A stretch of 64,000 nt of DNA, taken from Nitrosomonas aestuarii. GTDB lineage: Bacteria > Pseudomonadota > Gammaproteobacteria > Burkholderiales > Nitrosomonadaceae. Numbering within the stretch: the first letter of the stretch is position 1; every line of letters begins with the position of its first letter. The translations under genes and the position numbers were made by a program. Shown piece after piece: positions 17,227 through 26,239 of the stretch. The stretch is from assembly GCF_003046585.1 (NCBI RefSeq), contig NZ_QAAE01000002.1:62001-126000 (forward strand). The letters run 5' to 3'. Below the pieces are notes generated by a model. It had not been told where the DNA came from, did not search any database, and worked only from the letters and a program-made list of their open reading frames with translations.

Positions 17227-17903
17227 ACACTACTGTAACCGAGGATTTATCACTTTTTTATTTGATCAGCAGCGCCAGTGTATTTGTTCAACTGGTCATG
17301 CTTATGCTCCTGCTGGCTTCACTATTGTCATGGTGGTACATTTTCCGGAAATCATTTGTGCTGCGCGACGCCGTCAAACAGAGCGATGAATTTGAAGATA
17401 ATTTTTGGCGCGGCGCAGATTTGAATGCCTTATATCAGCGTGCAACCAGTTCGCGGTATGCTTCAAGCAGTATGGAACGAATTTTCGTTGCGGGTTTTAG
17501 CGAATTCAGCAAACATACTCCGGGCACAGATATTGATATGATTATGGACAGCACCCGCCGTGCCATGCAGGCGACTTATCAACGAGAAATGGACAGACTG
17601 GAAACACATTTGTCTTTTCTGGCGACCGTGGGTTCGGTCAGCCCATATATCGGCTTATTAGGCACGGTATGGGGAATCATGAACTCCTTTCGCAGTTTAT
17701 CCAACGTTGCCCAAGCCACGATTGCGCATGTCGCTCCAGGCATTGCAGAAGCATTGATTGCAACGGCAATGGGCCTGTTTGCTGCCATTCCTGCTGTCAT
17801 TGCCTATAATCGCTATGTCAGCGATACTGAAAAACTGGCAACCCGATTTGAAAGTTTTATGGAAGAATTGTCCAATGTCTTGCAACGCAGAGCTGCCGAC
17901 TAA
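17223..17903 (+). CDS. tolQ: Tol-Pal system protein TolQ
   Basis: Inner-membrane proton-channel subunit that powers TolA with TolR. The 226 residues have three membrane helices: near 20-45, and the conserved pair starting with FLATVGSVSPYIGLLGTVWGIMNSF and IAEALIATAMGLFAAIPAVIAYN. Length and motifs match TolQ. It overlaps ybgC by four bases and is followed by tolR after 19 bases. Confidence 0.97.
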   Translation: MNTTVTEDLSLFYLISSASVFVQLVMLMLLLASLLSWWYIFRKSFVLRDAVKQSDEFEDNFWRGADLNALYQRATSSRYASSSMERIFVAGFSEFSKHTPGTDIDMIMDSTRRAMQATYQREMDRLETHLSFLATVGSVSPYIGLLGTVWGIMNSFRSLSNVAQATIAHVAPGIAEALIATAMGLFAAIPAVIAYNRYVSDTEKLATRFESFMEELSNVLQRRAAD

Positions 17904-17922
17904 TCAGGAGTAAGAAAATAAA

Positions 17923-18336
17923 ATGGCTCGACGCGTCAAACGCCAACTCAAGAATGAGATCAATGTAGTACCCTATATTGATGTGATGCTGGTATTGCTG
18001 ATCATTTTTATGATTACCGCCCCGATGATCAATCCCGGGCAAATCGACTTGCCACAAATTGGAAAATCATCCATCGCGCCGTCCGCACCGCTTGAAGTCA
18101 TTATCAAGGCGGATAGCAGCCTCGCGCTGCGCGATCGAGAAAAAACAACTATTGAGGCGCATGTAACGCATCAACAATTAATCGATGCTATCAAACAGAA
18201 ACAATCGCAAAATGCCGAGCAACCGGTCGTGATCGCAGCTGACAAAAATGTCCGTTACGAAGAAGTCATCAAGGTGATGGATATCCTGCAGCGACATCAA
18301 GTGCAAAAAGTCGGCTTACTGGCTCAGCCAAAATGA
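17923..18336 (+). CDS. tolR: Tol-Pal system protein TolR
   Basis: A 137-residue inner-membrane protein with a short basic N-terminus, one helix starting NVVPYIDVMLVLLIIFMI that carries the essential Asp, and a periplasmic domain ending in VMDILQRHQVQKVGLLAQ. It completes the TolQ-TolR motor. Directly after it the operon is interrupted by a 203-base repeat before tolA. Confidence 0.97.
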   Translation: MARRVKRQLKNEINVVPYIDVMLVLLIIFMITAPMINPGQIDLPQIGKSSIAPSAPLEVIIKADSSLALRDREKTTIEAHVTHQQLIDAIKQKQSQNAEQPVVIAADKNVRYEEVIKVMDILQRHQVQKVGLLAQPK

Positions 18337-18358
18337 TTAAACCTGAAAACAGCTTTAA

Positions 18359-18561
18359 CAGGCTGTTGAAAAACGTTTTCGAAGCAGACAGTACAAGGCA
18401 ACGACGAATGACAACATTACTCCAGGCAGATTTTGAACGGCTGAAAGCCGCTCTGCAGGGTGAAATACATATTGTTTCGAGTAAAAAACAGAGTTTAAGT
18501 GTAAAAAATGAGCTTGTTTTTAACGCTGCAACGGCAACGCAGATAGTTTTTCAACAGCCTG
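18359..18561. mobile_element. MITE-like element with perfect 16-bp terminal inverted repeats
   Basis: Starts CAGGCTGTTGAAAAAC (18359-18374) and ends in its exact reverse complement GTTTTTCAACAGCCTG (18546-18561), 203 bases in all. It has no transposase and no clear target-site duplication. Related sequences occur at 29830-29967, 32345-32475 and 40687-40800. It lies in the tolR-tolA gap. The open frame 18333-18590 runs through it and is probably not a real gene. Confidence 0.8.
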
Positions 18562-18600
18562 CCAAGTTGCTTCTGATACGTTTCTTTTAGATTACCGGTA

Positions 18601-19581
18601 ATGAAAACGGGGCAACTGCGAAAAACAACCCAAACTGAACCAGGCACATTACTGGCTGGTGCACTGGCTTTACTGGTGCATATTGTTTTCATTGTCTTAT
18701 TGATTTTTGGCTTTGACTGGAAGGCGCAACCACCTGAAGGTATGGTCGTTGATTTATGGCAGGACTTGCCTCAACCGATACAGCAACCGGTACAACAACC
18801 GGTTGTCAAAGACACGCCACCACCGTCTCCCGCACAACCAAAACAACAACCCAAACCGGTGCCGCAACCGCAATCAGAACCCAGGCCGACGCCGGTTAAT
18901 GGAACACCGGCGCCCCCTAAAAAACCGGATATTGAACTCAAGGACAAGACGGAAAAACCGAAGCCTGTTAAAGAAGACAACAAACAGGCTTTGGAAGAGC
19001 AAAAAAGAAAAGACCAAGAAAAAGCAGCCAGAGAAAAAGCGGCTGCAGAACAACTACAACGCGAACAGGAAGCATTAAAGAAACAAGCGCAAGATGAACA
19101 AAAAAGACGCGAACAAGAAGAACAGAAAAAGCGTGAACAAGAAGAACAGAAAAAACGTGAATTAGAGGAGCAGAAAAAACGGGAGCGGGAAGAACAGCAG
19201 AAAAAAGAAATAGAAGCTCAGAAGAAACGCGAGCAGGAAGAAAAAGCACGCCTTGAGGCACAACAGGCGGCGGCTGCAGCCGCACGCGCGCAAATTGCCA
19301 GTGAAATCGGGAAATACAAGGCAATGATTCTCGCAAAAATTAAAAGCAGAATCGTCATGCCACCCGATTTGCCAGGCAACCCGGTTGCCGAGTTTAACGT
19401 TACATTATTGCCTGGTGGCGATATTCTGGATGTCAGGCTACGTAAAAGCAGTGGTTATCCCGCCTTTGACAGCGCCGTAGAGCGCGCCATACTGCTGTCC
19501 AAACCATTACCGTTACCGCCTGACCCGGCATTATTTAATGAATTTCGGAACTTGCATGTAATCGTGCATTATTTGGAATGA
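18601..19581 (+). CDS. tolA: Tol-Pal system protein TolA
   Basis: Links the TolQR motor in the inner membrane to Pal and TolB at the outer membrane. The 326 residues comprise a single membrane helix (about 20-42), then a Pro/Gln-rich stretch (60-115). A long Glu/Lys/Gln-rich coiled coil follows (about 120-225, repeated EEQKKRE units). The TonB/TolA C-terminal domain (about 230-326) has FNVTLLPGGDILDVRLRKSSGYPAFD and RNLHVIVHYLE. It is separated from tolR by 264 bases holding the repeat element, whereas these genes are usually close; the spacing may change tolA expression. Confidence 0.95.
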   Translation: MKTGQLRKTTQTEPGTLLAGALALLVHIVFIVLLIFGFDWKAQPPEGMVVDLWQDLPQPIQQPVQQPVVKDTPPPSPAQPKQQPKPVPQPQSEPRPTPVNGTPAPPKKPDIELKDKTEKPKPVKEDNKQALEEQKRKDQEKAAREKAAAEQLQREQEALKKQAQDEQKRREQEEQKKREQEEQKKRELEEQKKREREEQQKKEIEAQKKREQEEKARLEAQQAAAAAARAQIASEIGKYKAMILAKIKSRIVMPPDLPGNPVAEFNVTLLPGGDILDVRLRKSSGYPAFDSAVERAILLSKPLPLPPDPALFNEFRNLHVIVHYLE

Positions 19582-19626
19582 TTGTTATAATTGATACAAA
19601 TTTTTGAATTTTTAGTGTTTAAATCT

Positions 19627-20922
19627 ATGTCAACGCACTCTCGTATCGTATTTCACGGATTATTGATTTTATTTCTCTGGTTCATGTGCATGCCTTTGCA
19701 AGCCCGCTTGAATATTGAAATTTTTGGGGGCGGAACGGAGCGGATACCGATTGCAATCGTTCCTTTTGCCGATGAAAACAGGTTGCAACAGCGCGTTACA
19801 GACGTGGTTGCTGCCGATTTACAGCGCAGCGGATTGTTCAGATTAATTGATCCCAGCGGATTGGCACCTTATGCGCCTGCCGAAGTTGTTTATAGCGACT
19901 GGACGAATCGGGGCGCCAATGCACTGGTCATCGGACGTACGATTCTCATGCCCGGCGGTCAGGTGGAGGTGCAGTTTCGCTTGATGGATGTGGCGCGACA
20001 AGTGCAATTAACAGGACTTGCTACCGTTGTACCCGTGACGCAGCTACGCGCAGTGGCACACCGCATTGCAGATATCATCTATGAAGCGTTGACTGGCGAT
20101 GTGGGTGTTTTCAGCACACGCATTGCTTTTGTCAAGAAGCAGGGCAACAGATATGCGCTGCAGATTGCCGATTCGGATGGCTACAACGAGCATTCGATTA
20201 TCGAATATACCGAGCCCATTATTTCACCAACCTGGTCGCCAGACGGCAGTCAAATTGCGTATGTATCATTCGAAAATAAAAAACCGGTTGTTTATGTGCA
20301 GACGCTTGCGACACGACAACGCAGAGCGGTTGCCAATTTTCCCGGCAGCAATAGCGCACCGGCCTGGTCGCCAGACGGCAAAAAGCTGGCAGTTGTATTA
20401 TCGTTGCACGGTGGCTCGCAGATTTATCTGATCAATGCGGATGGCAGCGGCCTGCAGCGATTAACCCGCAGTTCGGGCATTGATACGGAACCGAGTTTTT
20501 CACCGGATGGACGTTATATCATCTTTACATCCGACCGTGGTGGCAGCCCGCAAATTTATCGCATACCGGTCACCGCAACAGAATCGACAGCAGCCGAGCG
20601 CTTGACATTTGAAGGTAATTATAATGTCAGTCCGGATTACAGCCATGATGGAAAAAGTTTTACATTCATTCACCGGCATAACGGCCGGTTCAATGTCGCA
20701 GTACAGGACATTGCCACGCGTCAGGTACAGTTACTGACAAACTCCCAGCTTGACGAGTCTCCCAGTTTTGCACCGAATGGCAGAATGATCTTGTACGCCA
20801 CGGATATCGGGGGACATGGTATATTATCAGCTGTTTCTAGAGATGGTCAGACTAGGCAGCATTTGTCTGCGCAGACAGGTGATATCAGAGAACCGGCATG
20901 GGGGCCGTTGCTAAAACAATAA
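19627..20922 (+). CDS. tolB: Tol-Pal system beta-propeller protein TolB
   Basis: A periplasmic protein that binds Pal and TolA. The ATG at 19627 gives a clean signal peptide (LLILFLWFMCMPLQA, cleavage about residue 25); the in-frame TTG at 19591 would add an unlikely leader. The N-terminal domain starts with FGGGTERIPIAIVPF. The C-terminal six-bladed WD40-like propeller shows repeated W/FSPDG motifs (PTWSPDGSQIAYVS, PAWSPDGKKLAVV, PSFSPDGRYIIFTSDRGG). The 431 residues match the family. Confidence 0.96.
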   Translation: MSTHSRIVFHGLLILFLWFMCMPLQARLNIEIFGGGTERIPIAIVPFADENRLQQRVTDVVAADLQRSGLFRLIDPSGLAPYAPAEVVYSDWTNRGANALVIGRTILMPGGQVEVQFRLMDVARQVQLTGLATVVPVTQLRAVAHRIADIIYEALTGDVGVFSTRIAFVKKQGNRYALQIADSDGYNEHSIIEYTEPIISPTWSPDGSQIAYVSFENKKPVVYVQTLATRQRRAVANFPGSNSAPAWSPDGKKLAVVLSLHGGSQIYLINADGSGLQRLTRSSGIDTEPSFSPDGRYIIFTSDRGGSPQIYRIPVTATESTAAERLTFEGNYNVSPDYSHDGKSFTFIHRHNGRFNVAVQDIATRQVQLLTNSQLDESPSFAPNGRMILYATDIGGHGILSAVSRDGQTRQHLSAQTGDIREPAWGPLLKQ

Positions 20923-20962
20923 TGAGATTTTGTAATTTGTTTGTTATTAAAGGAGCGGTAAA

Positions 20963-21478
20963 TTGAAGACAATAGCAGGTGTTTTAATCATTGGTTTATT
21001 ATCAGCGTGTGCAAGTCAAACAACACAACCGACTGTTGATGTAGAAGATCGATCGGTGGGTGTAAATGGCAGCGGTGCGGACAGCAGCGCCCTGGGTTCA
21101 GGAAGTTCAGGCTTTCATCCGCTCAACGACCCAAGCAGTATTCTTTCGCAGCGCAGTGTGTATTATGATTATGACAGCTATACAGTTAAAAATGAATATA
21201 GATCGCTGGTCATCGCCCATGCACAATATCTGCGCGACAATCCGAATGCGCAGGTGATCCTGCAAGGTAATACCGACGACCGCGGCAGCCGTGAATATAA
21301 TCTGGCTTTGGGCCAACGCCGCGCGGATGGTGTAAAAAACATTATGACATTATCCGGCGCAAGGGCTTCCCAGGTTGAAGCCGTCAGTCTGGGCGAAGAA
21401 AAACCCCGTGCATATGGCAGCAATGAGTCTGCATGGAATGAGAATCGTCGTACAGATATTCTTTATCGAGGTGAATAA
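20963..21478 (+). CDS. pal: Peptidoglycan-associated lipoprotein Pal
   Basis: An outer-membrane lipoprotein that binds peptidoglycan. Its start is a TTG at 20963 with a strong AAAGGAG. The signal ends in a lipobox (LLSAC, lipid on the Cys near residue 16). After a Gly/Ser-rich linker comes the OmpA-like domain: VYYDYDSYTVKNEY, LQGNTDDRGSREYNLALGQRRA and the C-terminal NRRTDILYRGE. All diaminopimelate-binding residues typical of the family appear present. Confidence 0.97.
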   Translation: MKTIAGVLIIGLLSACASQTTQPTVDVEDRSVGVNGSGADSSALGSGSSGFHPLNDPSSILSQRSVYYDYDSYTVKNEYRSLVIAHAQYLRDNPNAQVILQGNTDDRGSREYNLALGQRRADGVKNIMTLSGARASQVEAVSLGEEKPRAYGSNESAWNENRRTDILYRGE

Positions 21479-21481
21479 AAA

Positions 21482-22390
21482 ATGCTAATACGCGCCATCT
21501 GCCTGTTGTTACTGATAAGCAGCAATGTAAGCTACGCTGGACTATTCGGTGATGATAAGGCACGGGAACAAATCAGTGCCCTTCGTCAGCAGGTTGAAGA
21601 AATGGATGCGCGTATAGCCAAAATGGAAGAGGCGCTGAAAAGTCAGGCGTTGCTGGAGCTCTACACCCAGGTTGAAACACTTGGGATGGAGCTCGGCAGA
21701 TTGCGCGGGCAGATCGAAGTATTGACAAACGACAATACTTCTCTGCAAAAACGGCAAAAAGATTTTTATATCGATCTGGATAGCCGTCTAAGGCAGATAG
21801 AAGATCCCGATGCGCCGATTCCCAGTTATTCCAATCCTGTTGATTCAGTTGATGCGGATACCGATACTGTTGAGGATTCCGTTTCTCCCTCCTCCGAACG
21901 CCATACAAGCATCATTTCAGCGCCACGCGCAGCACATGAAGACCAGACAATAATACCGGCAGAAACCGAGAAAACCTATGTTGCCGCAATACCCGATCAT
22001 GACCTGACACCTGCCGGAACCACAGAAAAACAGACCTATGATGCCGCGTACCGGCTCTTTGTCGACGGTGACTACGTCAGTGCCAAATCCCAATTTGAAG
22101 CGTTTCTGAATCAATATCCACAATCCACGCTCGCGCCCAGCGCAGCTTACTGGATCGGAAATGCGCATTACGCCTTACGGGACTTTCAAGACGCCATTGA
22201 TGCACAAAGAGATTTGATCAGACGCTATCCTGACAGCGCCAAAGTACCGGATGCGCTACTCAATATCGCCAGCAGCCAGCATGAAATGGCTGACAGCAAG
22301 GCTGCCAAAGAAACACTTGAGAATCTGATTACCCAATATCCTCTCAGTGATGCAGCCAGGAAAGCCAGTCAACGGGTGACCCGGTTTTAA
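21482..22390 (+). CDS. cpoB: Cell division coordinator CpoB (YbgF)
   Basis: A 302-residue periplasmic protein: a short signal peptide (residues 1-19, ending SYA), an N-terminal trimeric coiled coil (about 25-95, heptad-rich), an acidic Ser/Pro linker, and three C-terminal TPRs starting with YDAAYRLFVDGDYVSAKSQFEAF. In E. coli CpoB links Tol-Pal constriction to peptidoglycan synthesis. It starts three bases after the pal stop, closing the Tol-Pal operon. Confidence 0.95.
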   Translation: MLIRAICLLLLISSNVSYAGLFGDDKAREQISALRQQVEEMDARIAKMEEALKSQALLELYTQVETLGMELGRLRGQIEVLTNDNTSLQKRQKDFYIDLDSRLRQIEDPDAPIPSYSNPVDSVDADTDTVEDSVSPSSERHTSIISAPRAAHEDQTIIPAETEKTYVAAIPDHDLTPAGTTEKQTYDAAYRLFVDGDYVSAKSQFEAFLNQYPQSTLAPSAAYWIGNAHYALRDFQDAIDAQRDLIRRYPDSAKVPDALLNIASSQHEMADSKAAKETLENLITQYPLSDAARKASQRVTRF

Positions 22391-22401
22391 CAGTAGTCAA
22401 T

Positions 22402-23088
22402 TTGAATTCTCCAGCGGCAAACAGACATCTCAAGCAGGCAGATAAAACCGCAACTTTGCGTGTCAGCGAGATCTTCTATTCATTGCAAGGTGAAACCAGC
22501 CGTATTGGCCTGCCGACCGTTTTCATACGTTTGACAGGTTGTCCATTACGCTGCGGTTATTGTGATACAGCCTATGCGTTTACCGGTGGCGAGAACATGT
22601 CTATTACTGCTATCTTGCAACAGGCAGCCGGTTATCGTACCCGATATGTCACCGTCACAGGCGGCGAACCACTGGCGCAGAAAGCCTGTCTGACGCTGCT
22701 GACTGCACTGTGTGATGCAGCTCACTCAGTATCACTGGAAACCAGCGGTGCGATGGATTTGTCCGCTGTCGACCCGCGCGTCAGTAAAATCATGGACATC
22801 AAAACCCCCGGATCCGGTGAGGTAGAAAAAAATCGCTGGTCCAATCTGGATTACTTGACATGGCAGGATGAAATCAAATTTGTGCTATGTGATGAAGCAG
22901 ATTACCAATGGGCATGCCAGATGATTCAGGAGCATCAACTGGACAGCCGCGGCCCTGTTCTGTTTTCTCCCGTACACGGTCAGCTCAGCCCGTCGACATT
23001 GGCCGACTGGATCCTGCGCGATCATCTGTCAGTGCGCATGCAGATTCAACTGCATAAGTTGTTGTGGGAAGATGGTCCCGGTCGATGA
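22402..23088 (+). CDS. queE: 7-carboxy-7-deazaguanine synthase QueE
   Basis: A radical-SAM enzyme making 7-carboxy-7-deazaguanine, a precursor of queuosine and other deazapurines. The Fe-S motif is [14 protein letters not shown] (CxxxCxxC), preceded by [26 protein letters not shown] and LETSGAM follow. The 228 residues and a TTG start at 22402 fit the family. Its stop overlaps the queC ATG. It follows cpoB after 11 bases, an order seen in many proteobacteria. Confidence 0.96.
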   Translation: MNSPAANRHLKQADKTATLRVSEIFYSLQGETSRIGLPTVFIRLTGCPLRCGYCDTAYAFTGGENMSITAILQQAAGYRTRYVTVTGGEPLAQKACLTLLTALCDAAHSVSLETSGAMDLSAVDPRVSKIMDIKTPGSGEVEKNRWSNLDYLTWQDEIKFVLCDEADYQWACQMIQEHQLDSRGPVLFSPVHGQLSPSTLADWILRDHLSVRMQIQLHKLLWEDGPGR

Positions 23089-23762
23089 ATGCAAAAGCTG
23101 TTGTGCTGCTCTCCGGCGGGCTGGATTCTGCCACTGCACTGGCAATCGCAAAAGACCGGAGATTTGAATGCCATGCACTCAGCGTTGACTACGGTCAGCG
23201 GCATGCTGCGGAGCTGTCAGCCGCCAAAAGAATTGCGCAGTCGTTGGGTGCAACGGCGCACAAAATCATCAAAATCGATCTGACTGCATTTGGCGGATCA
23301 GCACTGACAGACACGGCTCTGGAAGTACCGATCGCAGGAGAAAACACCGATATTCCCATTACCTACGTTCCTGCCCGCAACACCATCATGCTTTCGCTAG
23401 CCCTGGCATGGGCCGAGACATTAAACTGCAGGGATATTTTTATCGGCATCAACGCCGTCGATTATTCCGGCTACCCTGACTGCCGCCCGGCATTTATTCA
23501 GGCATTTGAGAAGATGGCGAATCTGGCAACCAAAGCCGCCATCGAAGGCAAAAAACTCACCATCCACGCACCAATCATCGATTTATCCAAACATGATATC
23601 ATTCGGACAGGGCTTGAACTCGATATCGATTACAGCCTGACAGTTTCCTGTTATCAGGCCGACGAAGCGGGGCGTGCGTGTGGTGTTTGCGATTCCTGCC
23701 GTATTCGTCGAAAGGGCTTTGCCGAAGCAGGAATAGCGGACATGACGCGCTATCAAGTTTAA
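23085..23762 (+). CDS. queC: 7-cyano-7-deazaguanine synthase QueC
   Basis: Converts 7-carboxy-7-deazaguanine to preQ0 using ATP and ammonia. PP-loop motif [14 protein letters not shown] at the N-terminus, [17 protein letters not shown] in the middle, and the zinc site [14 protein letters not shown] at the end. The ATG at 23085 overlaps the queE stop (ATGA); an upstream in-frame start at 23064 would extend it into queE. QueE and QueC together serve queuosine synthesis; other pathway genes are not in the window. Confidence 0.96.
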   Translation: MNAKAVVLLSGGLDSATALAIAKDRRFECHALSVDYGQRHAAELSAAKRIAQSLGATAHKIIKIDLTAFGGSALTDTALEVPIAGENTDIPITYVPARNTIMLSLALAWAETLNCRDIFIGINAVDYSGYPDCRPAFIQAFEKMANLATKAAIEGKKLTIHAPIIDLSKHDIIRTGLELDIDYSLTVSCYQADEAGRACGVCDSCRIRRKGFAEAGIADMTRYQV

Positions 23763-23791
23763 CATCCCCGGTCAGTTATTCAATACTAAAA

Positions 23792-23822
23792 AGAACGCAA
23801 ATATATTCATTGTCTGCGTTCT
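23792..23822 (+). terminator. Possible terminator after queC
   Basis: AGAACGCA (23792-23799) pairs with TGCGTTCT (23815-23822), an 8-base stem with a 15-base loop, followed by CTCAGTTT rather than a clean T run. Confidence 0.4.
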
Positions 23823-23826
23823 CTCA

Positions 23827-23840
23827 GTTTCAACAGCCTG
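23827..23840. repeat. Solo end of the CAGGCTGTTGAAA repeat family
   Basis: GTTTCAACAGCCTG matches the right end of the element at 18359-18561 with two bases missing from the T run. No matching left end was found nearby, so it is a remnant or a chance match. Confidence 0.35.
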
Positions 23841-23867
23841 TTAAAGTTTTAGTTTAAGAATTTACGG

Positions 23868-24713
23868 TTAATTAACCTGAAGTGCGCCACCGGTGCCCAG
23901 ACCACCTTCAACATCCTGCGCCTCATAATGTTTTAATGCCCGCACCATGCCATTATAGGCATCAATAAATGCAGCCACGGTTGCTTTGCCGGAAGGCGTT
24001 CTTGAAAAACCGCTTAAAGCTGCGCCGCCTCTGCTGCCAAATGCGCCAAGTGCAGCGCTGAAATTATTCGCCGTTGCACTGCCTTCGGAGGCTGAAATTT
24101 GAATAGCCGAACGAATATCGAACAGTGTCAGTGTCACAACAGAAGCCCTCGACTCCATCGCTCCACCCAGTTGACCGATCGATGGATGCACAAAAGCACC
24201 TAATATACCGGCCACTGCCCCGCCAACCTGACCTGTTGACGCATTATCGATAATGATACTCGGTTCCATATAATAATCAGCGGCAACACGCTGGCCTGCC
24301 TGTTGTTGGGAACCGGCACGATATTCACCGGAATTGCGTTGAATATCAGTAACGCGTGAAAGACGGCTGTCAGTTCTTAAATTACCAATAGAGGTGATGA
24401 CAAAACAATTGGATTGCTGCACAGCCAATCGGATAAGTGGTTCAATTGTCGTGATATTGGTAGAGCTGCCAAACTGGCCATACCAGTCTGCCGCACGTCC
24501 ATCATCTACTGCAAGCGTTCCCAGCGTTTTTTCACAACGTTCCAACGTTGGATGAGCACCAACACTGGCGCCGCCTGCAGCGGCACCCGTACTTGCAGTC
24601 TGGTATGTTCCCGGTGTGACATTAGCACAACCTGAAAGTGTTAAGATACAAATTGAAAGCATCAGCCCCTTGTTTGACCTGATCACATCCCCAACCCTAT
24701 CCGGCATCGACAT
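23868..24713 (-). CDS. CsgG/HfaB-like lipoprotein
   Basis: A 281-residue predicted lipoprotein: basic N-terminus, hydrophobic core and lipobox LTLSGCAN. The body resembles the CsgG/HfaB family by layout: an early LAVDD strand, a segment on a set of terms around NCFVITSI, then AADYYMEPSIII and VVTLTLFDIRSA followed by SEGSA. Two long Gly/Ala-rich stretches lie in between. CsgG is the outer-membrane secretion channel for curli, but no csgA, csgB or csgE is visible, so a general envelope role is more likely. The ATG at 24713 has AAAGGGGGA upstream and is chosen over 24740. It is divergent from the Sel1 gene. Confidence 0.65.
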   Translation of the reverse strand: MSMPDRVGDVIRSNKGLMLSICILTLSGCANVTPGTYQTASTGAAAGGASVGAHPTLERCEKTLGTLAVDDGRAADWYGQFGSSTNITTIEPLIRLAVQQSNCFVITSIGNLRTDSRLSRVTDIQRNSGEYRAGSQQQAGQRVAADYYMEPSIIIDNASTGQVGGAVAGILGAFVHPSIGQLGGAMESRASVVTLTLFDIRSAIQISASEGSATANNFSAALGAFGSRGGAALSGFSRTPSGKATVAAFIDAYNGMVRALKHYEAQDVEGGLGTGGALQVN

Positions 24714-24834
24714 AAATCCCCCTTTGAAAATTTCAATCATTATTTTTAAACTGCATATTTTTATTCTTGCTCTTTGATTATAGTATGATATTTATCATAT
24801 GATTAAATAAAAATCCGAAAAAGTGTGACTACCA

Positions 24835-25440
24835 ATGAAATTAAGATGCGTGCTTGAGAAGTTCATTTCCGTGATATTAGCTGTGTTTGTCACAGCCTGC
24901 GTCGCTCCACCACCGTATACCGGCTATGACCGGGTTTGTGATTCGTCAGGATGTTATGATCACCCCATGAATGTCGTTCAGTATCAAGATGCGTCCACAC
25001 CGGCGATGACACCCGAGCAACACCAGGCCGCAGCATTGATTGCAATGGCCGAAGACGATCCGAGAGCCGCCTACGATCTGGGTTTGCGTTATTTCAGAGG
25101 AGACGGCATCATACGAAACAGCTATCAGGCAATACAGTGGATGCGCAGCGCCGCAGACCGGGGCAACCTGGATGCCCAGAAAGCACTCGGGCGGCTTTAT
25201 CTGACCGGCCTTGAGGAAATGGGCCCGGACTTCCGTGAAGCCGAAAAATGGTTGTCACTCGCAGCCGCTGCGGGTGACAAAGAATCGGAAGAACTGCTCG
25301 CAGAAGCGTCACGCCTCAAACACACCGAACGGCAGCTTTATCTATGGAACAACCGCTGGCGTCCAGTCTTTCAACGCAACTGGCATTCCAATTATCCCTA
25401 CCGTTACCAATGGCGTAATAATGGCTGGCATGGTTACTGA
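24835..25440 (+). CDS. Sel1-repeat lipoprotein
   Basis: A 201-residue predicted lipoprotein. The signal peptide ends in VTACVA (lipobox Cys near residue 22). Two Sel1-like repeats follow (ARAAYDLGLRYFRGDG-type unit around residues 80-110, and AQKALGRLYLTGLEEMGPDF around 115-140), then an Arg/Trp/Tyr-rich tail ending RWRNNGWHGY. Sel1 repeats mediate protein contacts; the partner is unknown. It shares a 121-base divergent promoter region with the CsgG-like gene. Confidence 0.7.
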   Translation: MKLRCVLEKFISVILAVFVTACVAPPPYTGYDRVCDSSGCYDHPMNVVQYQDASTPAMTPEQHQAAALIAMAEDDPRAAYDLGLRYFRGDGIIRNSYQAIQWMRSAADRGNLDAQKALGRLYLTGLEEMGPDFREAEKWLSLAAAAGDKESEELLAEASRLKHTERQLYLWNNRWRPVFQRNWHSNYPYRYQWRNNGWHGY

Positions 25441-25793
25441 TTGAATGGCGCTGTTATTTTCTGCAAACGCGCAAATGATTATGAGTGAATCAATAACCCT
25501 TTACAAGAAACTTATGGGAATATATCTATAGCCGGCGTACTTGATTAGCGTTCTTTTGGTTGGAAGATGAGCGGATGAATCTAATTTTCCGAGTTAAGAA
25601 TTGTGATCGAAAAGATCACAGCATATTATGCCTGTGAAAAACCGTGCCTCATACGCTGAGATTAAGTTACGATGACATTGCATGATTGGAGTCGTGAAAT
25701 TTTTCTCTCAATTACATTACTTTGACGAGAGAGAGCAGGTGATAGGCATCTTCTACTCTTCTCTGTTTTGTCAATTTACTTTGTTCAAGTTAA
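25441..25793. other. Intergenic region with a short palindrome
   Basis: About 350 bases without a supported gene between convergent units. TGTGATC-GAAAA-GATCACA at 25602-25620 is a perfect 7-base-arm palindrome. The arm spacing does not match a CRP site (9 rather than 6 central bases), and no T run follows, so its role is open. A 68-codon frame at 25682-25888 overlaps the lipoprotein gene and resembles nothing. Confidence 0.45.
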
Positions 25794-26225
25794 TCAAAAT
25801 GCAGAACATATTTCTACGGTTACTCCGCCAAAGGCATAATAACGTGAGTGTAAACCTAAGGAGTAACAGTGTGACTTCTCGATTTTAACAATTGGAATTG
25901 CCTTTAGTTCTGAATAAAATCTAGCCGGGCGGCGAGCATCTGTACTGAATATTTCTGCGGACTTTGTTTCATTTGCGGCTATCACCAGTGGGTGTCCATT
26001 TCTATCAACAGCTATTAAAAATCCAATATTTTCGATATTAGTTAATTCTATCAATTCTTTTTCAATGCCTGGCGGCAAACGCGGGACTTCACTGCTTAAG
26101 TTCGTATTGGACTCACCCGATGAATCATTAGCTGTTCTCATATCATGTTTTTTTTGATTATGATCCATAGAGACACAACCTGCTGATGTTATCGTTACTA
26201 CAAGTAAAAAAATAATTGTTCTCAT
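25794..26225 (-). CDS. Hypothetical lipoprotein
   Basis: A 143-residue protein with a short signal peptide and lipobox (TITSAGC, Cys at residue 17). A polar Asn/Ser-rich linker follows, then a small domain with IGFLIAVDRNGHPLVI, RFYSELKAIPIVKIEKS and two Cys near the C-terminus. The family was not recognised. It lies 14 bases after the stop of the FecR-barrel gene in the same direction, so it is probably co-transcribed and may act with it at the outer membrane. Confidence 0.6.
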   Translation of the reverse strand: MRTIIFLLVVTITSAGCVSMDHNQKKHDMRTANDSSGESNTNLSSEVPRLPPGIEKELIELTNIENIGFLIAVDRNGHPLVIAANETKSAEIFSTDARRPARFYSELKAIPIVKIEKSHCYSLGLHSRYYAFGGVTVEICSAF

Positions 26226-26239
26226 TTATATTTCTCCTT

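Noticed and set aside
18333..18590. 85-codon frame overlapping the tolR stop
   Set aside because: Most of it is the inverted-repeat element 18359-18561, and no domain is present; the overlap with the tolR stop is likely chance after insertion.
25602..25620. Possible CRP/FNR operator
   Set aside because: The half-sites TGTGA and TCACA are 9 bases apart, not 6, so this is only reported as an unexplained palindrome.
25682..25888. 68-codon plus-strand frame
   Set aside because: It overlaps the opposite lipoprotein gene, has no ribosome site of note and no family likeness.
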